Shown one piece after another: positions 54,411 to 63,801 of a DNA stretch of 64,000 nucleotides (the first letter of the stretch is position 1; each line of letters begins with the position of its first letter). Position numbers and translations under genes: made by a program. The DNA comes from JAUUZQ01 sp964538375. GTDB taxonomy: Bacteria; Bacteroidota; Bacteroidia; Bacteroidales; GCA-2748055. A model generated the notes under the pieces. The model was not told the DNA's origin. It saw nothing but the letters and a program-made list of their open reading frames with translations, and did not search any database. The stretch spans positions 1-64,000 of the forward strand of contig CAZIFQ010000010.1 in assembly GCA_964538375.1 (NCBI GenBank), given 5' to 3'.

Positions 54411-55649
54411 TTAACTCATGTTTCCGCTTTCCATCTGTTTTAAATATCTTTTACTGATTACTCTCACAGGGTACATGGCTGCAAGGAAACCTATAAATAA
54501 CACGGTCAGCCACACCAGCAATACATCTCCAATTTGTAAATCAACCGGATAAGCATCAATAATAAATGTTCCGCTTCCGCTTAGTTTTATAAGTTCAAAT
54601 TTATCCTGTATCCAACTGATTCCTGCGCCAAAAAATAGTCCGATAAAAGATCCGGTTATGGAAATAAGCCATCCTTCCATAAGGAAAATTCTACTGATCA
54701 GTTTTTCAGTAGCACCCATATTCCTCAAACTTCTGATATCGTTCCTCTTGTCAATGATCAGCATGCTCAACGATCCAATGATGTTGAATGAGGCAATGAT
54801 TAGTATAAAAGTGAGAATCAAGAAGATAGCCCACTTTTCTGATTTCATTACTTTGTAGAACAGTTCATTTTGCTCTGCCCTGTTTTTTACATTATAGTCG
54901 GGACCCAGGATTTCAATTATTTGGTTCTGAGTTTTTTCCGGATCAAAAGCATGATCCAGTTTCAATTCTACGGAAGTAATCTCTTCAGTATATTCCAGGA
55001 GGTCCCGCATGAATTCAATGGGAACGATTACATACCTGGAATCGTAATCCTGTTCAATACTAAATATTCCTGAGGGAAAGATATGTTTTCTTCTAAAGGC
55101 ATCATCCGGATTGGCAACATTGATTTGTCCTAAACGCTTTGGCATATATACGAAAAGAGGATTTATAAAATTCAGACCAATCTGCAGATTATAGGCCACT
55201 CCCTGGCCGACCACAGCATATGATCGGTTCTTATCTTTAAGTTTCATATTGCCATCGTATACCATAGAGTCGATTCCGGTTACCTGGATAAATGACTCTT
55301 CCACGCCTTTGATAGTTGCAATATGCTGTCTCTCTCCATACTTAAGTAAGGCGTTTTCTTCAAGGATTTCAGCATAAACAGCTACGCCGGGAAGGTCTTT
55401 TAAGGATTCGAACTTTTCATCCGGAATAAAGGTTTTTCCTTCTACAAGACTTATTTTAATATCGGGATCAAAGGAGTTGAAAAGAGACTTTACTACCTCG
55501 TCAAAGCCATTGAAGACAGAAAGGACTACAACAAGTGCCATTGTACCAACAGCTACCCCAAGCATTGAGATGGCCGAGATAATATTTATGGCATTCTGAG
55601 CTTTTCTCGCGAACAGGTATCGACGTGCTATGTAGAGCGATACTCTCAT
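54411..55649 (-). CDS. LolC/LolE family lipoprotein-releasing permease
   Basis: The ATG at 55649 gives 412 residues; three codons upstream lies a less usual MHQ start. The N-terminus has the LolC/E motif SLYIARRYLFARKAQNAINIIS, a first transmembrane helix, a large periplasmic domain, and three C-terminal helices of FtsX type (SMLIIDKRNDIRSLRNMGAT). The family extracts lipoproteins from the inner membrane with an ATPase such as the LolD-like protein at 35 kb. In Bacteroidota one permease often replaces LolC plus LolE. It overlaps the methyltransferase gene by four bases. Confidence 0.88.
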   Translation of the reverse strand: MRVSLYIARRYLFARKAQNAINIISAISMLGVAVGTMALVVVLSVFNGFDEVVKSLFNSFDPDIKISLVEGKTFIPDEKFESLKDLPGVAVYAEILEENALLKYGERQHIATIKGVEESFIQVTGIDSMVYDGNMKLKDKNRSYAVVGQGVAYNLQIGLNFINPLFVYMPKRLGQINVANPDDAFRRKHIFPSGIFSIEQDYDSRYVIVPIEFMRDLLEYTEEITSVELKLDHAFDPEKTQNQIIEILGPDYNVKNRAEQNELFYKVMKSEKWAIFLILTFILIIASFNIIGSLSMLIIDKRNDIRSLRNMGATEKLISRIFLMEGWLISITGSFIGLFFGAGISWIQDKFELIKLSGSGTFIIDAYPVDLQIGDVLLVWLTVLFIGFLAAMYPVRVISKRYLKQMESGNMS

Positions 55650-56455
55650 TTGATGCATTTAACAATCAAACCGGTGCCTGTTTTGTGGGTTTGATAAACG
55701 TCTATTATATTTAATACAAAACTAAAAGGAAAGGTAACCAGGTAGTAGAATGGGAGGATCACAAGAAAGACTTTGCTTGCGTTGACCATCTTGATAGGAA
55801 TTTTCATAGAAAGGCGCCATGAAATTTTACCGGGAGATCCATAGGAATATTTCGATTCTATTTGCTTGAATCCTGCACTCTTGAGTTTTTCTTCGATATC
55901 AGAAATGGCATACCCATCGCGAACATGCTCTTCAATAAAGGAATCCTCATGGTCGTGGTGAACATCGCTACCCCCCTGGTCTGAAGGAGTTGAAATAAGC
56001 AGGACCCCTCCGGGTCTCATACTTTTATAGAGATTCTTAAATACAGCAACATCATCTTCAATATGCTCCATTACGTCGACAGAAAGAACAAAATCATAGG
56101 CCCCAGGATTTGAAAACTGTGCCAGATCTGCGTATTGAAACTGAACGCGGTCGCCACGCTTGATCTTTTTAAAGAAAGTATTGCAATCATCGATCTGTTC
56201 CTGTTTGATATCCAACCCTGTGATTTTTGCAGTTGGGAACTGTAGCGACATCGTGTAATCGTACTGTCCGAATCCAGATCCGGCATCTAGTATTTCAGGA
56301 TTGGCGGGAAGAGATGACTTCATCTTCCGTATTGTACTTCTGATGTGCCATGAGCGCAACAATAACAGGTTCAATAAATGATAGAAGACCTTACGTAAAA
56401 ATGGTGTTTTATTAAAAAACGCCCCCAAACTCCTCTTAACCGGATCGTACTTCAT
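55646..56455 (-). CDS. SAM-dependent methyltransferase, class I
   Basis: This 269-residue protein has the SAM motif ILDAGSGFGQYDYTM (about 53-68), acidic residue GLDIKQEQID, and YDFVLSVDVMEHIEDD with RPGGVLLISTPS, a Methyltransf_11/23 type. A C-terminal hydrophobic stretch (about 228-250) with FLVILPFYYLVTFPFSFVL suggests membrane association, so a lipid or quinone-like substrate is possible. The substrate is not known. It is sandwiched between rbfA (three bases) and the lolC/E-type gene (overlap), indicating one operon. Confidence 0.85.
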   Translation of the reverse strand: MKYDPVKRSLGAFFNKTPFLRKVFYHLLNLLLLRSWHIRSTIRKMKSSLPANPEILDAGSGFGQYDYTMSLQFPTAKITGLDIKQEQIDDCNTFFKKIKRGDRVQFQYADLAQFSNPGAYDFVLSVDVMEHIEDDVAVFKNLYKSMRPGGVLLISTPSDQGGSDVHHDHEDSFIEEHVRDGYAISDIEEKLKSAGFKQIESKYSYGSPGKISWRLSMKIPIKMVNASKVFLVILPFYYLVTFPFSFVLNIIDVYQTHKTGTGLIVKCIK

Positions 56456-56458
56456 TCT

Positions 56459-56797
56459 TTACTCTTTTAACAGATTATCTATTCTATCTATGTAATCCAA
56501 TGAATCATCAAGATAATATACAAATTCAGGTATGGCGCGAACCTGATTTTTGATCTTCTGACCAATCTCATGTCTTATTTTAACCGCATGCTTTTTAAGT
56601 GTCTCTATTGGTTCATCATCATTTTTTAATGGAAAGATACTCAGGTATACTTTGGCCACACCCAGATCGGGACTTACCCTTACTACGGTTACCGTGATCA
56701 TCTTCCCCGGAAGTAATTTCCGGCTGTTTTTCTGGAGATATTCTCCCATCTCTTTTTGTAGCAGCCTGGCTACTTTTTGCTGACGTGTTGATTCCAT
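56459..56797 (-). CDS. rbfA: Ribosome-binding factor A
   Basis: The 112-residue protein assists 30S maturation. The start RQQKVARLLQKEMGEYLQ and the later VTVVRVSPDLGVAKVYLSIFP match the KH-like RbfA fold, and VRAIPEFVYYLDDSLDYIDRIDNLL is its conserved end. It heads an operon with the methyltransferase and the LolC/E-like permease. The gene is divergent from trpS. Confidence 0.94.
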   Translation of the reverse strand: MESTRQQKVARLLQKEMGEYLQKNSRKLLPGKMITVTVVRVSPDLGVAKVYLSIFPLKNDDEPIETLKKHAVKIRHEIGQKIKNQVRAIPEFVYYLDDSLDYIDRIDNLLKE

Positions 56798-56921
56798 AAT
56801 CTTATAATTCCCCGATAAAATACAAATAATTGTCTCTCAATCTCCCTGGTTTTATCAACAGACCCTGTTTATCAGGGGTTTAAGAAAGCAGACAAAAGTA
56901 CAATATTTAAATAACATTTTA

Positions 56922-56929
56922 TAGTTTTG
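56922..56929 (+). promoter_or_regulatory. Putative -7 box (TAGTTTTG) of trpS
   Basis: TAGTTTTG fits TAnnTTTG and ends 30 bases before the trpS start. There is no clear -33 box. Confidence 0.4.
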
Positions 56930-56959
56930 TAGTTATTACAATAAAGGACTAATACAGAC

Positions 56960-57949
56960 ATGGAAACGGTATTAAGCGGTATACGATCAACGGGAAATCT
57001 GCATTTGGGGAACTACTTCGGTGCAGTACAGAATTTTGTGAAAATGCAACATAAGTACAAATGTTTTTTTTTCATAGCTGATATTCATTCGCTTACTACC
57101 CATCCCAAGCCCGATAACCTGCATGATAATATTAGAAAAGTTCTTTCTGAATATATTGCCTGCGGGATTGATCCGGAGCTTGCTACCATATATATTCAAA
57201 GTGATATTCCTGAAATTTCTGAGCTCTACCTTTTGCTCAACATGAATGCATATGTTGGAGAGCTGGAGCGTACTACTACATTTAAAGAAAAAATCAGGAA
57301 ACAGCCAGAAAACGTAAATGCCGGATTGCTCACATATCCTGTTTTGATGGCGACTGATATTATCATTCACAATGCAGATAAAGTGCCGGTAGGAAAAGAC
57401 CAGGAACAAAACCTTGAAATGGCTCGCAAGTTTGCCAAACGTTTTAATCATATGTATGGTGTGGAGTATTTTAAATTGCCTGAACCATTCAATTTTGGAA
57501 GTGATTTAGTAAAAGTGCCGGGATTAGACGGAACGGGTAAGATGGGTAAATCAGACGGAAATGGTGTTTTCCTGATTGATGAACCGGGCATCATCAGAAA
57601 AAAGGTGATGAGAGCAGTGACCGATTCAGGACCAACATCTGAAAATTCACCCATGCCGGAACCTATCCAAAACTTATTCTACCTGATGGACCTCATGTCT
57701 GAAAAGGAGACTATTGAACATTATAAAAACGCTTACAATGATTGTTCAATACGTTATGGTGATTTGAAAAAACAGTTGGCTGAAGACATAATTAAGTTTA
57801 CAACTCCCATCAGAGAAAAGATTCTTGATGTATACAATGATAGTGATTACCTGGGTAAAGTTGTGAAGAGAGGTGCTGAGCAAGCAAGAGAAAGCGCTTC
57901 TAAAACACTGAGGGATGTAAGAGAGATACTCGGCTACAAACCCTTTTAA
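56960..57949 (+). CDS. trpS: Tryptophanyl-tRNA synthetase
   Basis: The 329-residue class I enzyme charges tRNATrp. It has the HIGH-type motif GNLHLGNYFGA near the N-terminus, the Trp pocket region, KVPVGKDQEQNLEMAR, and the KMSKS motif GKMGKSDGNGVF (about residues 194-205). The length is normal for bacterial TrpRS. No upstream trp leader or T-box is seen. The GTCCGCCTC/GAGACGGAC hairpin after the stop (57959-57979) has one mismatch and no T run. Confidence 0.96.
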   Translation: METVLSGIRSTGNLHLGNYFGAVQNFVKMQHKYKCFFFIADIHSLTTHPKPDNLHDNIRKVLSEYIACGIDPELATIYIQSDIPEISELYLLLNMNAYVGELERTTTFKEKIRKQPENVNAGLLTYPVLMATDIIIHNADKVPVGKDQEQNLEMARKFAKRFNHMYGVEYFKLPEPFNFGSDLVKVPGLDGTGKMGKSDGNGVFLIDEPGIIRKKVMRAVTDSGPTSENSPMPEPIQNLFYLMDLMSEKETIEHYKNAYNDCSIRYGDLKKQLAEDIIKFTTPIREKILDVYNDSDYLGKVVKRGAEQARESASKTLRDVREILGYKPF

Positions 57950-57958
57950 AAATAAAGA

Positions 57959-57979
57959 GTCCGCCTCTGAGAGACGGAC
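57959..57979. terminator. Weak hairpin after trpS
   Basis: GTCCGCCTC-TGA-GAGACGGAC has nine-base arms with one mismatch. No T run follows, so termination is uncertain. Confidence 0.4.
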
Positions 57980-58143
57980 CGTGCCCCGAAATTTGTCAGG
58001 TATATGCTTGGATGAACTGTCAACTAAAAAGATGCAAATTCTGTGCCAAAGTCTCGGGTTTGGGGGTCTTTTTTGTGTTTCTTAGCATGATTTCCCCCAA
58101 TTCCAGTCTTTCCCCCATAGAAGGGAAAGGGTTGAGCATATGC

Positions 58144-58821
58144 TTATACCCCCCAGTTCACCTCTTCAATGCCTTTCTCTCTTAAATACTCATTTGTTTT
58201 TGAGAAGTGCTTGCATCCGAAAAAACCATTGTATGCCGAAAAAGGTGAAGGATGAGCTGCTTCAAGTACAAGGTGTTTTGTTTCGTCGATGAGTGGTTTT
58301 TTCTGCTGGGCAAATCTTCCCCATAGAATAAATACCACATTTTCCTTCTTTTGAGAAACAGTCTGAATGACTTTATTGGTGAACGTTTCCCATCCCTGCT
58401 TCTGATGTGATCCAGCTTGTGAAGCACGCACTGTGAGGGTTGCATTAAGCAGCAACACACCATTGCTGGCCCAGGATTCCAGGTTACCATGCGCGGGAAC
58501 AGGCAGATTAAGGTCTGCATGAATTTCCTTGAATATATTGACCAGGGAGGGAGGCGGTTTAATTCCCAATGGAACCGAAAAGCATAAGCCATGGGCTTGT
58601 CCTGTACCATGATATGGATCTTGGCCCAGGATTACCACTTTCAGCTTGGACAGTGGTGTTTTATTGAATGCATTGAAGATAAGCGGACCCGGAGGATAGA
58701 TAGTGTGCTGAATTCTTTCGGTAACAAGAAAGGCTTTTAGCTTTTGGAAATAGTCTGCCTGGAAGTCTTGCCACAAAGCATTTTTCCAGCTTTCATGTAT
58801 CGTTGGATTAATACTGCTCAT
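58144..58821 (-). CDS. ung: Uracil-DNA glycosylase
   Basis: The 225-residue family 1 enzyme removes uracil from DNA. The water-activating motif is VVILGQDPYHGTGQAHGLCFSV, with the catalytic Asp in GQDPYH. VLLLNATLTVRASQAGSH and the minor-groove loop HPSPFSAYNGFFGCKHF are intact. The length is normal. It lies between trpS (convergent) and the second TonB receptor on the same strand, 45 bases after that gene's start-side neighbour region. Confidence 0.96.
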   Translation of the reverse strand: MSSINPTIHESWKNALWQDFQADYFQKLKAFLVTERIQHTIYPPGPLIFNAFNKTPLSKLKVVILGQDPYHGTGQAHGLCFSVPLGIKPPPSLVNIFKEIHADLNLPVPAHGNLESWASNGVLLLNATLTVRASQAGSHQKQGWETFTNKVIQTVSQKKENVVFILWGRFAQQKKPLIDETKHLVLEAAHPSPFSAYNGFFGCKHFSKTNEYLREKGIEEVNWGV

Positions 58822-58866
58822 CAGACCATGAAATTATCAATTATCTAACAGAAACCAATAACAAAA

Positions 58867-61251
58867 TCAAAATACAGTTCTGATGGAAAAAATGAAATTC
58901 CGGCCCGGTGCGCTGACTCCGGATGCATAAGGTTTATAGAATTGATCGAAGATATTTTCAATGGCAAGTTGCAGTATAATAGAATTGTTGACCTTATAAG
59001 AAGTATTTACATTAAAGGTCCACCAGCTCGGGTACCCAAACACGCCTGCTTCCGATTGGTTGTCTTCACCATAGGGAGAGAATTCATCACTAAATTTCCA
59101 TCCATTGTAATACACATAACTCTCAAAACGGAAGTCTTTATAGTCGTAACTGATGCTTACTCTTCCAAATACTGGCGGGATATGGCCCAGAGGAACATCG
59201 TCGCTCAGGTTCCATCCTTTGGCATAATTGAGAGATCCTTTCAGAATGATGTTGCGGTTAAAATCTGAAAGGACATTGATGGTAGCTCCATAGATATACG
59301 CCTGAGATGCATTATAGTTTGTCGCGATCTTATACAAATCGCCATCATACATCATGGAATCCTGTCCGTTTAATGTAAAATCGGTACGTACAATTGCATT
59401 GGTAATCAAGGTATAATATCCAACAACATCGAGTCGAATGAATCCCTCCAGAATTCGGCTAATCCCAAGCTCAGCATTGTAGGTGTATTCTGGTTTAATA
59501 TCATTGTTTGGGACCAGTATATAATCATCTTTTGCTCTTACTTTTCCATAGTCGTCGACATTAGGATTCCTGTAACCGGTGGAGAGGATAGCATTGATTT
59601 GCCATTGTTGTGTTGGATGGTAAACAATACTTGTACTTCCTGTGACAGACCCATTTGTAATATCGGTTCTGTCGAATGGAAGGGCCGGATTGGTATATAC
59701 CGAATGGAGGGAAGAGAAATTAAATCTCAAACCGCCATTAAACACGAGATTATTGTCAAATATTCTTTTATAATTACCATACAAAGAAGAAGAAAGGGTA
59801 TTGCTTCCACCGGAAGGATACCTGGTCTGAGCCGGCATTACCTCATCGATTGATATATTCTGGTAATAGGCCCCTGAACCCACAAGGTTATATAGCAGAT
59901 CGTATCCATAGTTAAGTTTCCTGTTTACATTCCACACTTTCAACAGGTCTATGTTTGTACTGAGCACATTAACAGTTTCCAGTTGGAAGAGCCGGTTGTC
60001 GTCTCCAAACTTTCGCGTGATTCTGTCTTCATCGATGCGTTGATATGCAAATGTTGTTGTAGAATGGGTAAAAAATTTATTGTCATTCCGGTTCTGGTTT
60101 TTCACTGATGCCAGCAAGCGGTTTTGAGGTCCGTAATAATACTCCGCATATTTTAGCACTCCGTTTTTATAATCGTTCAGTTTGTCCAGTCGATGAATAT
60201 CTGATGAAGTGGAATATTGTAAATTCAGGGTCCAGTCAATATAGGGAGAAACAATATATTTGAATTTCTGTACCAGGTCCACCTGGCTAAAACCTGTATA
60301 CTTTTGAATATTTTCATCGGGGTTGACAAGCATAGAATCTTTTTCGACAAACCTTTCTGCGTAGTTCAATGTCTTGCCCCAATCGCTGTAGAACAGGTTC
60401 CGATTTGAGCCCATCCTAATCTCTCCAAAATCCTTGTAAGTTATACTGCTTAACGAACCAAATTTCTTTCCCGCAATATTCATGCTGATATGCCCAACTT
60501 TCCCTTTGTTTGCTGTGGAATATTGTGCATATGCATTTCCTCCTACTTCAGTTTTGTAGTCTTCAGCAAATTCAGGGTCCTTTGTGTAATAATGTATTAC
60601 TCCGCCCAGGGCATCACTTCCATAAATAAGCGAACTTGGACCGAAAATTACTTCTGTCCTCTCCAATATTGCATTATCAATGGTTATGGAGTTTTGTAAA
60701 TGTCCGCTTCGATAGATGGCATTATTAAGCCGCACACCATCAACAACCAACAAAATTTTATTTGCCTCAAATCCTCTTAATATAGGACTCCCACCCCCTG
60801 CCTGGCTCTTTTGTATAAGAATGTTTCCTGTTGATTGCAGAAGGTCTGCAGATGTTTGTGCCGGGCTTTGGGATATGGCCCTCTCCTCCATCACGCTCAC
60901 CGTATAAGGCAATACCTGCTTACTTTCCCGTGATTTTGATGCTGAGATGACGAATTCATCCATCAGGATGTTTCTCTTGCTAAGAAAAATAATTTTTTTG
61001 TGGAGGACTTCTGAATAGGTGTATAAAACAATATTGTATGATGGGTGGCGAAAAGTAATGGTGTCATCCATAGAAAAAGGAAGTGTACCCGTAAACCCGA
61101 GACTGTCTGTTATTGCCGCTTTTTCCCTTGAAGTATTGAAGAGGGTTACATTTTCAATGGCTTTTCCTGTATTTTCAGATAATACCCTAATGCGCTGTCC
61201 ATAGGACTGGGAGGCCATTGCCAACAAAATAAAAAAAAGAAGATGTTTCAT
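58867..61251 (-). CDS. TonB-dependent receptor with N-terminal carboxypeptidase-like domain
   Basis: The 794-residue protein has a signal peptide (to about residue 18, SQSYG), a beta-sandwich carboxypeptidase D regulatory-like domain (about 20-95), a plug (about 110-220) and a barrel ending in Phe (FSIRTVF). The plug has GGGSPILRGFEANKILLVVDGVRLNNAIYRSG and ERTEVIFGPSSLIYGSDALGGVIHYYT. The RGFEANKxLLVVDGVRxNNAIYRSGH type is shared by receptors for haem or other iron compounds, but that is only a hint. No SusD partner is beside it. Nothing in the 339-base upstream gap except repeats was recognised. Confidence 0.9.
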   Translation of the reverse strand: MKHLLFFILLAMASQSYGQRIRVLSENTGKAIENVTLFNTSREKAAITDSLGFTGTLPFSMDDTITFRHPSYNIVLYTYSEVLHKKIIFLSKRNILMDEFVISASKSRESKQVLPYTVSVMEERAISQSPAQTSADLLQSTGNILIQKSQAGGGSPILRGFEANKILLVVDGVRLNNAIYRSGHLQNSITIDNAILERTEVIFGPSSLIYGSDALGGVIHYYTKDPEFAEDYKTEVGGNAYAQYSTANKGKVGHISMNIAGKKFGSLSSITYKDFGEIRMGSNRNLFYSDWGKTLNYAERFVEKDSMLVNPDENIQKYTGFSQVDLVQKFKYIVSPYIDWTLNLQYSTSSDIHRLDKLNDYKNGVLKYAEYYYGPQNRLLASVKNQNRNDNKFFTHSTTTFAYQRIDEDRITRKFGDDNRLFQLETVNVLSTNIDLLKVWNVNRKLNYGYDLLYNLVGSGAYYQNISIDEVMPAQTRYPSGGSNTLSSSLYGNYKRIFDNNLVFNGGLRFNFSSLHSVYTNPALPFDRTDITNGSVTGSTSIVYHPTQQWQINAILSTGYRNPNVDDYGKVRAKDDYILVPNNDIKPEYTYNAELGISRILEGFIRLDVVGYYTLITNAIVRTDFTLNGQDSMMYDGDLYKIATNYNASQAYIYGATINVLSDFNRNIILKGSLNYAKGWNLSDDVPLGHIPPVFGRVSISYDYKDFRFESYVYYNGWKFSDEFSPYGEDNQSEAGVFGYPSWWTFNVNTSYKVNNSIILQLAIENIFDQFYKPYASGVSAPGRNFIFSIRTVF

Positions 61252-61392
61252 TTATAAGATATCATATAGCGGCAAATAATGCCACAAAAATTGTACCAAG
61301 GAGCATGAAGTTATTGTTCCCGGAAAAAATATGGTGTAAGTTACATTTTTAAAGGGAATTGGCGGTTCATTGGTTCATCGGGTTCGACCGTA

Positions 61393-61414
61393 GAGACGCG
61401 ATTTATCGCGTCTC
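61393..61414. repeat. REP-like palindrome GAGACGCGAT/ATCGCGTCTC
   Basis: Ten-base arms (GAGACGCGAT and ATCGCGTCTC) around TT form a perfect hairpin in the 339-base gap between the TonB receptor and the FMN reductase. Near-identical palindromes are dispersed in many bacterial genomes. The rest of the gap is AT-rich with imperfect GATGGAATAG-like repeats and no gene. Confidence 0.6.
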
Positions 61415-61590
61415 ACCATTAAATAGAATGATGGAATAGCTAGTAGAATAGTGGAATGATAGATTACTGCATTAAATGAAAAGAAGGAATAATGGAATAG
61501 CAAAAATATGGCTTAAAAACTTCAATGAAAAACAATTATACCTTTATGACTGTTATCTTATCTTAGCATATGAATTCAATATAATTGCCG

Positions 61591-62124
61591 ATGAAAATAA
61601 TAGGATTTGCAGCAAGTAACAGCACTCAGTCGATCAACAAAAAATTGGTTGAATATGTCATTTCCTGTTTTAGAGACAAAGAAACAGAGGTTTTGGATAT
61701 CAATGATTTTGAGATGCCAATATATAGTTCAGACAGGGAAGAGGGTTCAGGAATACCCCAACTCGCCCGTGACTTTGCCGGGAAGGTTATGGAATCAGAT
61801 CTGATTGTTATTTCCTTTGCTGAACACAACGGAGCATATTCGGCAGCATTTAAGAATATTTTTGACTGGATTTCAAGGATTAGAGACATGGATGTATGGA
61901 AGGATAAGAAGTTGTTTTTGATGGCCACATCTCCCGGGGGCAGGGGTGGACAATCAGTTTTAAAGTTAGCTGATGAACGTTTGCCGAAGCATGGAGCGAT
62001 AGTACTTGATACGTTTAGTTTACCAAACTTTTTTGAATCCTTTAGCGAAGGGGAAGGGATCATAATAGAGGAGTTACGGGCAGAGCTAGATGAGAAGATT
62101 AAGAATTTGGTAGAGAAAAAATAA
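61591..62124 (+). CDS. NAD(P)H-dependent FMN reductase-like flavoprotein
   Basis: The ATG at 61591 gives 177 residues starting MKIIGFAASNSTQSINKKL, the phosphate-binding loop of the FMN-reductase/azoreductase family (PF03358). LIVISFAEHNGAYSAAFKNIFDWISR and MATSPGGRGGQSVL are the expected flavin and dimer segments. The enzyme reduces FMN or a quinone-like acceptor with NAD(P)H in the cytoplasm. The substrate is unknown. An upstream TTG two codons earlier is unnecessary. The VTC gene follows after 91 bases. Confidence 0.92.
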   Translation: MKIIGFAASNSTQSINKKLVEYVISCFRDKETEVLDINDFEMPIYSSDREEGSGIPQLARDFAGKVMESDLIVISFAEHNGAYSAAFKNIFDWISRIRDMDVWKDKKLFLMATSPGGRGGQSVLKLADERLPKHGAIVLDTFSLPNFFESFSEGEGIIIEELRAELDEKIKNLVEKK

Positions 62125-62215
62125 CTGATCATAGATTTTGCTTTGATTTGAAGGCTTAGTTGTGTAATTTCGTCCACACATTTAAAAGAATACCCAGAAA
62201 GAGTATTCAATACTA

Positions 62216-62965
62216 ATGGATCGAATTACAACAATAGTGAATGAATTTACTCCGATATCATTACCGGAGATGGATTCCGTGAAGTTGATGAACAGGATTG
62301 ACACAAAATATGTCTTGTCTGCCAATCGTTTGCCTGGTCTACTTGTTGAAGCAAAAGATAAGTATCGTATTCTTGAGATAGACAAGCAAAGGGAACTGCT
62401 TTATCGAACAACCTATTTTGATACAGACGATTATAAGATGTACAATGCCCATCAAAATGGGAAGCTGAACAGGTTTAAAATCAGAACCAGGGAATACGTT
62501 GTGTCACAAATTCATTTTCTCGAAGTAAAGTTTAAGAATAATAAGGGAAGAACACTGAAAGACAGGGTGAAACGTGTTGAAGGATCAATGTCTTTTAAGG
62601 AGAAAGAATCTTTATTTCTTGAGGATGCGGCTCCTTTTTCTATTAATGACCTTAGTCCAAAACTTTGGAATAAATTTACCCGGCTGACATTGGTTCATAA
62701 AACAGCCCAGGAAAGAATCACAATTGACTTTAATCTCTCGTTTAAAAATGATAAAGACAAGGAGATAGAACTTCCTAAGTTATCCGTTATTGAGGTGAAG
62801 CAGGATAAATACACAGCAAATTCCGACTTTCTTCAGATCTTGAAGAAGAACCACATATATGAAATGCGATTTAGCAAGTACTGTGTTGGGTCGGCACTTC
62901 TTAATCCTGATTTAAAGTATAATCGCTTTAAGCAGAAATTAATGACTATTGACAAATTAAATTAA
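62216..62965 (+). CDS. VTC-domain protein (polyphosphate polymerase candidate)
   Basis: The 249-residue protein has the VTC domain (PF09359), the catalytic part of the yeast polyphosphate synthase Vtc4. Conserved tunnel residues are seen in NRIDTKYVL (basic), TTYFDTDDYKMYN, RFKIRTREY, FLEVKFKNNKGRTLKDRV and VIEVKQDKY. These Arg/Lys and Glu residues bind nucleotide and metal. The bacterial versions usually sit beside DUF4956 genes, as here (six bases). Polyphosphate synthesis is the family-based guess; it is not proven for this group. Confidence 0.88.
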   Translation: MDRITTIVNEFTPISLPEMDSVKLMNRIDTKYVLSANRLPGLLVEAKDKYRILEIDKQRELLYRTTYFDTDDYKMYNAHQNGKLNRFKIRTREYVVSQIHFLEVKFKNNKGRTLKDRVKRVEGSMSFKEKESLFLEDAAPFSINDLSPKLWNKFTRLTLVHKTAQERITIDFNLSFKNDKDKEIELPKLSVIEVKQDKYTANSDFLQILKKNHIYEMRFSKYCVGSALLNPDLKYNRFKQKLMTIDKLN

Positions 62966-62971
62966 CAAGTA

Positions 62972-63709
62972 ATGATTGATTTTATACAAGAAGGTATAGA
63001 TGCCATAAGCCCGGTTTTACTCCAGGCCGATGATGCAAATGCTGTTAGGTTTTTAGGAATAAAACTCATAAACACTGCTGATTTCATTGAACTCCTGATC
63101 AGGTTTGTCTTTAATATGACCATTAGTGTAATAATTGTAAGGTATCTATACTACGCTGCGGCAAAAAGAAAAGATTACCTGTTTACTTATATTCTTATTA
63201 GTGCAACGGTTTTCCTTCTTTGTTATTTACTTGAAAGTGTAAAACTTGAGTTAGGATTTGCTCTTGGACTCTTCGCTATATTTGGGATAATTCGCTACAG
63301 AACCTCCCAGATAGCTATTAAGGAGATGACCTATTTGTTTATTGTCATTGGACTATCTGTAATCAACGCCCTCGCCAATAAAAAGGTGAGTTATGCTGAG
63401 CTTGTATTCACAAACCTGGCCATTGTTGCTATTGTTTGGGGCCTTGAGCGTATCTGGTTGATTAAGCACGAATCAAGCAAAAGGATTACTTATGAAAAAA
63501 TTGATCTGATTAAGCCCGAAAGGTATAATGAGCTGGTTGCTGATGTTGAGAAGAGAACAGGTCTAAAGGTTAACCGTGTTGAAATTGGATCGATCAATTT
63601 TTTAAGAGACACGGCGAATGTAAAGGTATATTATTTTGCAAGTGAAAATCGTGTTAACCAGGCAGATGAAGATACTCTGGATACAAGGAATAACGAGGGC
63701 CGAAACTAA
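62972..63709 (+). CDS. DUF4956 membrane protein
   Basis: This 245-residue protein has four to five N-terminal transmembrane helices (about 40-155) including ELGFALGLFAIFGIIRYRT, and a C-terminal cytoplasmic domain (about 165-235). The short FGIIRYRT segment is the DUF4956 hallmark. It starts six bases after the VTC gene, so the two are one operon. DUF4956 is thought to partner the VTC polymerase, perhaps as its membrane channel. That is inference from co-occurrence. Confidence 0.9.
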   Translation: MIDFIQEGIDAISPVLLQADDANAVRFLGIKLINTADFIELLIRFVFNMTISVIIVRYLYYAAAKRKDYLFTYILISATVFLLCYLLESVKLELGFALGLFAIFGIIRYRTSQIAIKEMTYLFIVIGLSVINALANKKVSYAELVFTNLAIVAIVWGLERIWLIKHESSKRITYEKIDLIKPERYNELVADVEKRTGLKVNRVEIGSINFLRDTANVKVYYFASENRVNQADEDTLDTRNNEGRN

Positions 63710-63801
63710 AAATCCTCTGGATCAAGGGCACATTCTTCCATTGTTGGTAAGTTATCCCGGATAAAAACTCATTTTTCCTAATTTTGAATAAAAGTCAAAA
63801 T

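Noticed and set aside
58021..58143. T-rich stretch near 58060 as a terminator of trpS
   Set aside because: No stable hairpin precedes the T-rich stretch.
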